From Alcaligenaceae bacterium (GTDB taxonomy: Bacteria; Pseudomonadota; Gammaproteobacteria; Burkholderiales; Burkholderiaceae_B): 12,828 nt of DNA. Below the pieces are notes generated by a model. It saw only the letters and a program-made list of their open reading frames with translations, ran no database searches and was not told where the DNA came from. The translations under genes were made by a program, and so were the position numbers. Each line of letters opens with the position of its first letter. The stretch's first letter is position 1. Location of the stretch: contig JAAZGT010000125.1 in assembly GCA_012511095.1 (NCBI GenBank), forward strand, positions 1-12,828, in the 5' to 3' direction. Positions 6,592 through 12,828 of the stretch are shown piece by piece.

Positions 6592-8463
6592 TTATCTTCT
6601 GCGTTCTACTTGGCTTACATCACGTACAGCCCCGCGGTCAGCCGATGTGGCTAAAGCAGCATAGGCACGTAATGCTTGTGATACATAACGATCACGGTTT
6701 AATGGTTTCCAAGCATCGGCGCCACGCTCTTCCATGCGTTGACGACGTTGCTCCAATTCCTCATCACTAATTGCTAAACGAATAGTACGATTTGGAATAT
6801 CGATTTCAATCTTATCGCCATCTTCGACTAAGGCGATGTTACCACCCTCAGCAGCCTCTGGTGAAGCATGACCGATAACTAAACCTGATGAGCCACCTGA
6901 GAAGCGACCATCGGTTAATAAAGCGGCTTTGGCGCCTAAACCCTTAGACTTAAGGTAAGAGGTTGGGTACAGCATTTCTTGCATACCAGGGCCGCCTTTA
7001 GGGCCTTCGTAGCGAATAATTACTACATCACCCTCTTTGACCTGATCACCTAAGATGCCCTCGGTGGCTGCGTCTTGGCTCTCGAAGATCACCGCTTTAC
7101 CAGTAAAGGTCAGAATACTTTCATCGACACCTGCGGTTTTAACGATACAGCCATTGGGTGCTAGGTTACCGTAAAGTACAGCTAAACCACCATCTTGAGA
7201 GTAAGCATGGGCTTTGTCACGAATACAACCCTTGGCACGGTCAGTATCTAATTGCTCATAGTAATTAGACTGGCTAAAGGCGTGAACTGTACGCACTCCA
7301 CCAATGCCGGCACGATAAAACTTCTCGGCTTCTGCGGTGCGGTTTTCAGACATCACATCCCAGTTATTTAAGACATCGGCTAAGTCCTTACCTGCCACAT
7401 GATTAACTGAAGTATCTAATAGTCCAGCACGATTTAGCTCGGCCAAAATACCCATTACGCCACCAGCGCGATGGACGTCTTGAATATGGAACTCTGAAGT
7501 CGCTGGAGCTACTTTACATAAACAAGGCGTGTGACGCGAAATACGATCAATATCTTTCATCGTAAAGTCGACCTCAGCCTCTTGAGCTGCAGCTAAAATG
7601 TGTAATACCGTGTTGGTCGAACCACCCATGGCCACATCTAGAGTCATAGCATTTCCAAAGGCCGCTTTGGTGGCAATGCTACGAGGTAAAGCTGACTCAT
7701 CGTCTTGCTCATAATAACGCTTGGTTAATTCCATGACTTTACGACCTGCCTCAAGGAATAACTCCTTACGAGCAGCATGGGTCGCAACAATGGTACCGTT
7801 ACCAGGCAAGGCAAGACCTAAGGCCTCGTTTAAGCAGTTCATGGAGTTAGCGGTAAACATACCAGAGCATGAACCACAGGTAGGACAAGCATTTTGCTCG
7901 ACAAGCTCAGTTTCCTCGTCCGAAATGCTTGGGTCACCCGCTTTAATCATGGCATCAACCAAGTCTAGCTTAATGACTTTTTCACCTGAATCATTTTCAG
8001 AAGGCATCACACCTGCCTCCATTGGGCCACCTGAAACAAAAACAGTTGGGATATTAAGGCGTAAAGAAGCCATTAACATACCCGGCGTGATTTTGTCACA
8101 GTTAGAGATACAGACCATGGCATCAACACAATGCGCATTAATCATGTATTCAACTGAGTCTGCAATGAGCTCGCGTGATGGTAGAGAATACAACATACCA
8201 TCGTGGCCCATAGCAATACCATCGTCAACCGCAATGGTGTTGAACTCTTTAGCAATACCACCTGCGGCTTCAATTTCACGAGCCACCATTTGACCGAGAT
8301 CTTTTAGGTGAACGTGACCTGGTACGAACTCAACAAATGAGTTTACTACCGCAATAATCGGTTTACCGAAATCCTTATCCTTAATACCCGTAGCACGCCA
8401 TAAAGCACGTGCACCGGCCATATTACGTCCATGCGTGGAGGTTTTAGAACGATAAGCAGGCAT
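6592..8463 (-). CDS. ilvD: dihydroxy-acid dehydratase
   Basis: IlvD dehydrates 2,3-dihydroxy-isovalerate and 2,3-dihydroxy-3-methylvalerate to the 2-keto acids in valine and isoleucine synthesis; it is a cytoplasmic Fe-S enzyme. The 623-residue product is the long, E. coli-like type. Key motifs are HGRNMAGARALWRATG (11-26), VDDGIAMGH (79-87), NCDKITPGM (121-129, Cys122 and Lys124), CPTCGSCSGMFTANSMNCL (193-211), LGLALPGNG (215-223) and TDGRFSGGSSG (517-527). The cysteines in these motifs are the expected cluster ligands. The ATG is preceded by AAGGA (minus strand, 8475-8471) with 7-nt spacing. It starts 22 bp after ispB and is probably co-transcribed with it, although the pathways are unrelated. 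An intrinsic terminator follows. Confidence 0.98.
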   Translation of the reverse strand: MPAYRSKTSTHGRNMAGARALWRATGIKDKDFGKPIIAVVNSFVEFVPGHVHLKDLGQMVAREIEAAGGIAKEFNTIAVDDGIAMGHDGMLYSLPSRELIADSVEYMINAHCVDAMVCISNCDKITPGMLMASLRLNIPTVFVSGGPMEAGVMPSENDSGEKVIKLDLVDAMIKAGDPSISDEETELVEQNACPTCGSCSGMFTANSMNCLNEALGLALPGNGTIVATHAARKELFLEAGRKVMELTKRYYEQDDESALPRSIATKAAFGNAMTLDVAMGGSTNTVLHILAAAQEAEVDFTMKDIDRISRHTPCLCKVAPATSEFHIQDVHRAGGVMGILAELNRAGLLDTSVNHVAGKDLADVLNNWDVMSENRTAEAEKFYRAGIGGVRTVHAFSQSNYYEQLDTDRAKGCIRDKAHAYSQDGGLAVLYGNLAPNGCIVKTAGVDESILTFTGKAVIFESQDAATEGILGDQVKEGDVVIIRYEGPKGGPGMQEMLYPTSYLKSKGLGAKAALLTDGRFSGGSSGLVIGHASPEAAEGGNIALVEDGDKIEIDIPNRTIRLAISDEELEQRRQRMEERGADAWKPLNRDRYVSQALRAYAALATSADRGAVRDVSQVERRR

Positions 8464-8485
8464 GGTTAAATCCTTATTAATATAT

Positions 8486-9466
8486 TTAGTTGTCGCGCTC
8501 GATAGCGAAACGCGCCAATTGAATTAATGACTGTTTGTAGATCGACTCAGGAAAATCAGCAATCGCCTCTTCGGCTAACTTAGCCTCTTGCTCAGCGACT
8601 TGACGCGTGTATTGCAACGCATCAGTTGATTTAATGGCTTCAGCAACCGCCTCAAAGTCGGCATCGCCTGTTTCAATGGCATCACGAATCAATTGAGCTT
8701 GCTCAGGTGTGCCTTTTTCCATCACGCGGATGAGCGGTAAGGTTGGTTTACCCTCGCGTAAATCATCACCGACGTTTTTACCTAAGGCATCAGCGTCACC
8801 AGAGTAATCTAACACATCATCAATCAATTGGAAGGCAATACCCATATGACGACCATAGGCAGCAGCCGCTTGGCGCAGCTCATCGGGTACATCACAGACA
8901 ATAGCGCCAATCTCAGCCGAAGCCTCAAAAAGCTTAGCTGTTTTGTAGCGCACGACTTGCATATAACGCTCTACCGACACATCGGGGTCATGAACGTTGA
9001 GCAGTTGTAAAACCTCACCCTCGGCAATCACCGTAGTGGCCTGAGAAAGAACGCGTAAGATTTCCATGCGGTCAACGGAAACCATCATTTCAAAAGAACG
9101 TGAATATAAATAGTCACCCACCAAGACACTGGCTGCATTACCAAATACCGCATTAGCTGTTTCACGGCCACGACGCAGGTCAGACTCGTCAACAACGTCA
9201 TCGTGTAATAAGGTCGAGGTATGAATAAACTCAACCGTAGCCGCTAATAAATGGTGATCTTGGAACTCCTTGTCGACCGGTTCATAACCTAGCGCATTGG
9301 CAATCATCACGACCAGCGCTGGGCGCAGACGCTTACCACCGGAGCCAATAATATACTCACCGACAGTGCGAATCATAACGACTTCTGAGTTCAAATATGA
9401 ACGAATTACGGAGTCAATTGCCTCCATATCGTGGGCGATGGGACTTAAAATCTGCGTAGCGCTCAA
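8486..9466 (-). CDS. ispB: long-chain polyprenyl (octaprenyl-type) diphosphate synthase
   Basis: This trans-prenyltransferase adds isopentenyl units to farnesyl diphosphate to make the side chain of ubiquinone. The 326-residue product has GGKRLRP (43-49), the first Asp-rich motif LLHDDVVDESDLRRG (86-100), GDYLYSRSF (117-125), the second Asp-rich motif QLIDDVLD (213-220) and GKNVGDDLREGKPTLP (229-244). The small residues before the first motif fit a long-chain product; exact chain length cannot be read from sequence. The start is TTG at 9464-9466. AGGA lies 6 nt upstream, and the N-terminal LSPIAHDM resembles betaproteobacterial IspB. The alternative is ATG at residue 14. The gene is usually divergent from rplU, but here it heads ilvD and faces away from a DUF815 gene. 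Confidence 0.95.
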   Translation of the reverse strand: MSATQILSPIAHDMEAIDSVIRSYLNSEVVMIRTVGEYIIGSGGKRLRPALVVMIANALGYEPVDKEFQDHHLLAATVEFIHTSTLLHDDVVDESDLRRGRETANAVFGNAASVLVGDYLYSRSFEMMVSVDRMEILRVLSQATTVIAEGEVLQLLNVHDPDVSVERYMQVVRYKTAKLFEASAEIGAIVCDVPDELRQAAAAYGRHMGIAFQLIDDVLDYSGDADALGKNVGDDLREGKPTLPLIRVMEKGTPEQAQLIRDAIETGDADFEAVAEAIKSTDALQYTRQVAEQEAKLAEEAIADFPESIYKQSLIQLARFAIERDN

Positions 9467-9472
9467 GACTTT

Positions 9473-9476
9473 TCCT
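9473..9476 (-). promoter_or_regulatory. Shine-Dalgarno of ispB, supporting a TTG start
   Basis: AGGA on the minus strand, 6 nt before TTG. The internal ATG at residue 14 lacks a comparable site, so the TTG start is preferred. Confidence 0.65.
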
Positions 9477-9592
9477 GATAATCAAAAATAATTGGTTTAA
9501 AAAATCACTTTAAATGATAAACAAATTTTAGCTAATGTTTAAGAGTAGCGACTAGATGCGCTTTCCTCTATAAAGTAATCTAAAATCATTCT

Positions 9593-9598
9593 ATTATA
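9593..9598 (-). promoter_or_regulatory. candidate -10 element for ispB-ilvD
   Basis: A perfect TATAAT on the minus strand, with only a weak AT-rich -35 at 16-17 bp. It would start transcription near 9586 and give a leader of about 120 nt before ispB. The opposite strand also reads TATTAT here, so the site could serve either direction. Confidence 0.45.
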
Positions 9599-9672
9599 GG
9601 GGAAAATTTGCCAATTTAAAATTTAACGGTGCTAATCTTGTAGTCAGCTAATTGATACCAATTTATCATCTC

Positions 9673-9676
9673 AAGG
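9673..9676 (+). promoter_or_regulatory. Shine-Dalgarno deciding the DUF815 gene start
   Basis: AAGG lies 11 nt before the ATG at 9688. The frame is also open from a TTG at 9652, but that codon has no ribosome-binding site and would add a non-family N-terminal stretch. Confidence 0.5.
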
Positions 9677-9687
9677 TTTTTGTTTTT

Positions 9688-10620
9688 ATGACTATACATG
9701 AGAAAAGTGAAAATAATTTTAATCCCGACAAGTTAAACCACCCTAATAGCAACACACCAAGCGTAGAGCAACTAATGCAAACTGCACATCAAGTGCTATT
9801 ACAGCTACAAGCTTGGCTGCCACCAGCACCACCTGCACCCGATTGGAGTGCTATTGCTCATCGCTGGCGTCGCAAAGGCAATACCGCTTGGCTTGAGCCC
9901 ATTCATACAATTGATGTGATCGAGCCCATCGACTTACTTCATATCGAGGATCAAAAAGAAACCTTAGAGCGCAACACACGCATGTTTGTAGAGTGCAAAC
10001 CTGCTAACAACGTCTTAATGACGGGCACTCGTGGCACGGGCAAAAGCTCCTTAGTGCGAGCGATGTTAAGTCAATTCGCCGAGCAAGGTTTACGCCTGAT
10101 TGAGGTTGATAAATCGGATTTAGGTGATTTAACAGATATTGCTGACCTTATTCGCGACCGCGACGAGCGTTTTATTGTGTTTTGTGATGATCTATCGTTT
10201 GAGCATGGTGAAGCTGGTTACAAGGATTTAAAGTCAATTTTAGATGGCTCTATTGCGGACCATAGCGACAACTTATTAATTTATGCTACCTCTAACCGTC
10301 GCCATTTAATGCCCGAATACAGCGCCGAAAACCTTGAAACCACCAAGGGTCCAAAGGGTGAGATTCATCCCGGCGAGGCCATTGAAGAAAAAATCTCGCT
10401 TTCTGAGCGTTTTGGTATTTGGTTGTCTTTTTATCCATTTAGTCAAGATGAGTACTTAGCCATTGTTAATTACTGGTTAAAAGACATGGGCTGCCCTGAA
10501 GAGCATATTGAAGAAAGCCGCACCGAAGCCCTACAATGGGCACTTCAACGTGGCTCACGTTCTGGCCGCGTGGCAAGGCACTTTGCTCGTGACTGGACCG
10601 CTAGACACCTCAAAGACTAA
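9688..10620 (+). CDS. DUF815 family AAA+ ATPase, unknown role
   Basis: This 310-residue protein is a single-domain P-loop ATPase of the DUF815 (COG2607) family. The family is widespread but its cellular function has not been established. Visible features are a variable N-terminus, a Pro/Ala-rich link LPPAPPAPDW (44-53), Walker A GTRGTGKS (113-120), Walker B FIVFCDDLSF (162-171), a sensor-1-like YATSNRRHLMPE (199-210), SLSERFGIWLSFYPF (237-251), and a sensor-2-like SGRVARHFARDW (292-303). There is no signal peptide or membrane segment, so it is cytoplasmic. The start is taken at ATG 9688 rather than TTG 9652. It is divergent from ispB. The Nudix/ThiE gene begins 60 bp downstream in the same direction, a pairing seen in other betaproteobacteria, so they may share a transcript. 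Confidence 0.93.
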   Translation: MTIHEKSENNFNPDKLNHPNSNTPSVEQLMQTAHQVLLQLQAWLPPAPPAPDWSAIAHRWRRKGNTAWLEPIHTIDVIEPIDLLHIEDQKETLERNTRMFVECKPANNVLMTGTRGTGKSSLVRAMLSQFAEQGLRLIEVDKSDLGDLTDIADLIRDRDERFIVFCDDLSFEHGEAGYKDLKSILDGSIADHSDNLLIYATSNRRHLMPEYSAENLETTKGPKGEIHPGEAIEEKISLSERFGIWLSFYPFSQDEYLAIVNYWLKDMGCPEEHIEESRTEALQWALQRGSRSGRVARHFARDWTARHLKD

Positions 10621-10680
10621 TATTATCAAGACCACCAACCAAGTTAACAACATAATCCAATTTATTAGGAGCCCTTATTT

Positions 10681-11646
10681 ATGCCCAAGTCAAAACCTTT
10701 ACTAGACGTAGCCGTCGGTGTGATGCTAAATGACAAAGGCGAGGTGCTCCTAGCGCAACGACCTGACGATAAATCGTGGTCAGGCTGGTGGGAATTTCCA
10801 GGCGGTAAAATCGAAGCCGGTGAAACTGCCAAAGAGGCACTAGTTCGCGAGCTCAAAGAGGAGCTTGATGTCACCATTACTGAGGCCACACCTTGGGTCA
10901 GCTTTGTTTATGAGTACCCCAAAACCAAGGTGCATTTATCTTTTTTCTTAGTCACCGCATGGACTGGCCAAGCTAAAGGCTTAGAGGGCCAGCGATTTGC
11001 CTGGACTAAGCCAGAACAAGCCGCTGAATTGGGTGAGCTATTACCCGCTTCACTGCCACCTATTAAGTGGCTAAGCCTACCATCGCTTTATGCGGTAACA
11101 CCCGACTTTGCTATTGATTGCTCCCCTCAAGACCTAAGTGCTTATCTAGAACAAGCTATGAGCAAAGGGATTCGTTTATTTCAGTTTCGCCAACCAAATT
11201 GGCCAAAGGGCACCGCCTCCAAAGAGCTTAAAGCCCTTTTCGATGAGCTATTAACACAATGCCATGAGCGTGGCGCCAAGCTCTTAATTAATAGTATTCA
11301 CCCTAAAGCCTGGTGGAAAGCGGCCGATGGTTTGCAACTACGCGCTAGCGATGCCATACAACTTGAACAGCGTCCGCTTCCTAAAAATAAACTCTTAGGC
11401 ATATCGACCCACCACCTTGCCGATGTTTTATATGCACAGATCTTAGAGGCTGACTTTATTTTGCTAGGCCATATTAAGAACACACCAAGTCACCCAGATC
11501 AAGCAGCGCTAGGTTGGGAAGCCTTTGAGTCAATAGCCAAAGACGCTGCTCTACCTGTCTATGCCATTGGCGGCCTAAGCCCCGATGACCTCAAGCTAGC
11601 ACGCCAACATAACGCTCATGGGATTGCGGGTATTAGCGCGTTTTAG
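10681..11646 (+). CDS. MutT-type Nudix hydrolase fused to ThiE-like domain
   Basis: The N-terminal half (about 5-130) is a MutT-like Nudix hydrolase, expected to remove oxidised nucleotides such as 8-oxo-dGTP. Its Nudix box spans 42-64 (G42, E48, R56, E57, E60, E61), with Asp63 where the consensus has Gly. The C-terminal half (about 135-321) has a thiamine-phosphate-synthase-like barrel: LYAVTPD (136-142), DGLQLRASDA (217-226), LLGISTH (238-244) and YAIGGLSPDDL (294-304). The ThiE substrate motifs are degenerate: QFRQP replaces QLR-x-K, LINS (202-205) replaces IND-R, and NTPSHP (267-272) replaces T-x-TK. Thiamine-phosphate synthesis is therefore unlikely. This fusion is a known architecture in beta- and gammaproteobacteria, with the role of the second domain unclear. 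AGGAG at 10667-10671 supports the ATG. The upstream DUF815 gene may be co-transcribed. Confidence 0.93.
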   Translation: MPKSKPLLDVAVGVMLNDKGEVLLAQRPDDKSWSGWWEFPGGKIEAGETAKEALVRELKEELDVTITEATPWVSFVYEYPKTKVHLSFFLVTAWTGQAKGLEGQRFAWTKPEQAAELGELLPASLPPIKWLSLPSLYAVTPDFAIDCSPQDLSAYLEQAMSKGIRLFQFRQPNWPKGTASKELKALFDELLTQCHERGAKLLINSIHPKAWWKAADGLQLRASDAIQLEQRPLPKNKLLGISTHHLADVLYAQILEADFILLGHIKNTPSHPDQAALGWEAFESIAKDAALPVYAIGGLSPDDLKLARQHNAHGIAGISAF

Positions 11647-11669
11647 TCTTTTAATATCTATAATCATGA

Positions 11670-11712
11670 AGCGGAGCTCAACTCATCAATAGAGCTCATC
11701 TAATGCTCCGCT
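11670..11712. repeat. nested inverted repeats after the Nudix/ThiE gene
   Basis: AGCGGAGC (11670-11677) pairs with GCTCCGCT (11705-11712). Inside, the palindrome GAGCTC occurs twice (11674-11679 and 11692-11697), so two different hairpins are possible. No T-run follows, so this is not a classical intrinsic terminator; it may be a weak one or an mRNA 3' end structure. Confidence 0.5.
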
Positions 11713-11729
11713 GTCATGCCCTCTTATAC

Positions 11730-11758
11730 TTGACCTCTTTTTGGTTTAAAGATACATT
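11730..11758 (+). promoter_or_regulatory. candidate sigma-70 promoter of nnrS
   Basis: TTGACC (11730-11735, five of six matches to TTGACA) and TACATT (11753-11758, four of six matches to TATAAT) are separated by exactly 17 bp. Transcription would begin near 11765 and leave a leader of about 27 nt containing the ribosome-binding site. Confidence 0.6.
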
Positions 11759-11771
11759 TAAAATATATTTT
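11749..11771. promoter_or_regulatory. NsrR-like operator over the nnrS -10
   Basis: The core GATACATTTAAAATATATT (11751-11769) is an imperfect palindrome. It matches the NsrR consensus GATGYATTTAAAATRCATC, recalled from comparative studies, at 16 of 19 positions. It overlaps the candidate -10 and start point of nnrS, where a repressor would block RNA polymerase. NsrR is an Fe-S repressor released by nitric oxide, and nnrS is a commonly predicted member of its regulon. Confidence 0.6.
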
Positions 11772-11780
11772 ATTTATTGC

Positions 11781-11784
11781 AGGA
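11781..11784 (+). promoter_or_regulatory. Shine-Dalgarno of nnrS
   Basis: AGGA with 7-nt spacing to the ATG at 11792 fixes the start of the truncated nnrS gene. Confidence 0.7.
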
Positions 11785-11791
11785 AACTAAG

Positions 11792-12828
11792 ATGTTACAA
11801 ATCCAATCCCCAGGTCCTAAACCCACTGCACCACATCCTATTTTGAATATGGCTTTTAGGATATTTTTTGCGAGCGCTGGACTATTTGCAATCATCACCA
11901 TGTTGCTTTGGATCTTTGTTTATACGGGCAACCTTAATTTAGGAGGTGTGGATTTTCATCCATTTTATTGGCATGCCCATGAAATGTTCTATGGCTATGC
12001 TTTAGCAGTGATTGCTGGTTTTTTATTAACCGCTGTGCAAACGTGGACTGGGGTGACCATGCCTTATGGTTGGCATTTATTTGGTATTTATATTTTTTGG
12101 TTTATTGCGCGTATGCTGTGGGGCATTACAGCCTTTAATCCCAGCCAAGAAACGACAACCCTCGTGATTATCTTAGCCTTTATAGCGGATATTATTTTTA
12201 TGGTCTGGATGGCTTTGACTGTGACCATAGCAGTAATTAAAGCCAAGCAAAAACGTCAAATCGGTATTGTTGCCAAAATCCTTTTATTGAGCCTTGCTAA
12301 TGCGCTTTGTTATATCGGTATTTTAACCAAAGACCTTAACCTGAATCGTATTGGCCTGTATTTTGGTTTTTATCTCATCATTGGTTTAGTGTTAACGGTG
12401 GGTCGCCGTGTAACGCCTTTTTTTATTGAAAAAGGTTTAGCCCATGGTGGTCACAGTATTCAATTTACGCCTAAAAACTCCGCTACTTTAGACAGATTAA
12501 GTTTAGCCTTTTTTGGGGTTTTCTTTGTTGTTGATATCTTTTTCCCTAACCCGATTTTATTGACTATTGCTGCTCTTGCAACAGCGCTAGTAAACATCAT
12601 CCGTTTATCTGGTTGGTATCACTCCGCGATTTGGAAAATGCCTTTGCTCTGGTCATTATTCTTAGCCTTTTTGGGCATGATACTGGGTTTTGTTTTATAC
12701 GCTTTACAAGCCTGGGGTATAGGCACTCACAGTATTGCTGTACACGGCTTAGCTTTGTCTGGTATTGCCATGATGACGGTGGCCATGATGACACGAGTTT
12801 CTTTAGGTCATACCGGTCGCAATATCCA
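11792..12828 (+). CDS. nnrS: NnrS family multi-spanning membrane protein (3' end outside window)
   Basis: NnrS proteins are heme- and copper-containing inner-membrane proteins linked to resistance to nitric oxide and to denitrification; the precise chemistry is unsettled. The visible 345 codons encode a very hydrophobic protein with about nine to ten membrane segments. Family motifs are clear: FYWHAHEMFYGYALAVIAGF (58-77), with His61 and His63 as likely metal ligands; LTVGRRVTPFF (201-211); and HGLALSGIAMMTVAMMTR (318-335) followed by VSLGHTGR (336-343). The family is usually near 400 residues, so roughly 50 are missing at the window edge; no internal stop or frameshift is seen. Its leader holds an NsrR-like site, suggesting induction by nitric oxide. 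The 145-bp gap and independent promoter argue against co-transcription with the Nudix/ThiE gene. Confidence 0.93.
   Translation, partial: MLQIQSPGPKPTAPHPILNMAFRIFFASAGLFAIITMLLWIFVYTGNLNLGGVDFHPFYWHAHEMFYGYALAVIAGFLLTAVQTWTGVTMPYGWHLFGIYIFWFIARMLWGITAFNPSQETTTLVIILAFIADIIFMVWMALTVTIAVIKAKQKRQIGIVAKILLLSLANALCYIGILTKDLNLNRIGLYFGFYLIIGLVLTVGRRVTPFFIEKGLAHGGHSIQFTPKNSATLDRLSLAFFGVFFVVDIFFPNPILLTIAALATALVNIIRLSGWYHSAIWKMPLLWSLFLAFLGMILGFVLYALQAWGIGTHSIAVHGLALSGIAMMTVAMMTRVSLGHTGRNI

Noticed and set aside
7721..8293. 190-codon open frame on the + strand inside ilvD
   Set aside because: It is antisense to a highly conserved enzyme, has no recognisable domain or ribosome-binding site, and reflects codon bias of ilvD.
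9652..9687. TTG-initiated N-terminal extension of the DUF815 gene
   Set aside because: There is no ribosome-binding site before TTG 9652, and the ATG at 9688 has AAGG upstream.
10665..10889. 74-codon minus-strand open frame over the start of the Nudix gene
   Set aside because: It lies opposite the conserved Nudix box and its predicted protein is low-complexity Ser-rich, so it is a shadow frame.
11730..11748. Possible FNR/DNR-type site before nnrS (TTGAC ... TTTAA)
   Set aside because: It lacks the TTGAT-N4-ATCAA half-site spacing; the TTGACC is better explained as a -35 element.
12597..12794. 65-codon minus-strand open frame inside nnrS
   Set aside because: It is antisense to conserved NnrS transmembrane motifs and shows no domain of its own.

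Overview
This window looks like chromosomal housekeeping DNA from a moderately AT-rich betaproteobacterium, most likely in the Burkholderiales/Alcaligenaceae neighbourhood. That placement is an inference from remembered sequences. L21, L27 and the polyprenyl synthase N-terminus read like betaproteobacterial proteins. The rplU-rpmA-obgE-proB order and a DUF815 ATPase next to a Nudix/ThiE-like fusion are also familiar from that group. No mobile elements, phage genes, CRISPR arrays, rRNA or tRNA genes were seen. No gene-free stretch exceeds 300 bases; the longest are 676-900 and about 9467-9687.

Left part (1-3404, + strand): rplU and rpmA (ribosomal proteins L21 and L27) form a short operon that ends at a strong intrinsic terminator. 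obgE (ribosome-assembly GTPase) follows, with its own intergenic region and a second strong terminator behind it. proB (glutamate 5-kinase, first step of proline synthesis) is next. Neither obgE nor proB has a clear Shine-Dalgarno sequence. ObgE ends in an unusual acidic tail of three tandem 11-residue repeats.

Middle part (3515-9466, - strand): in transcription order these are ispB (quinone side-chain prenyl synthase, TTG start), ilvD (branched-chain amino acid dehydratase), an intrinsic terminator, and ppc (PEP carboxylase, GTG start). ispB and ilvD are 22 bp apart and probably co-transcribed. ppc sits behind the ilvD terminator and carries its own leader with a 15-bp inverted repeat. ppc converges on proB.

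Right part (9688-12828, + strand): a DUF815 AAA+ ATPase, divergent from ispB, is followed by a MutT-type Nudix hydrolase fused to a degenerate ThiE-like domain. A regulatory intergenic region and the first 345 codons of an NnrS-family membrane protein come next; that gene runs off the window. The nnrS leader holds the most interesting regulatory signal: an imperfect palindrome close to the NsrR (nitric-oxide-sensing repressor) operator, placed over the -10 of a candidate promoter.

Most of the window is ordinary core metabolism and translation. I did not find a convincing new multi-gene system. The observations below concern regulation, protein architecture and gene order.
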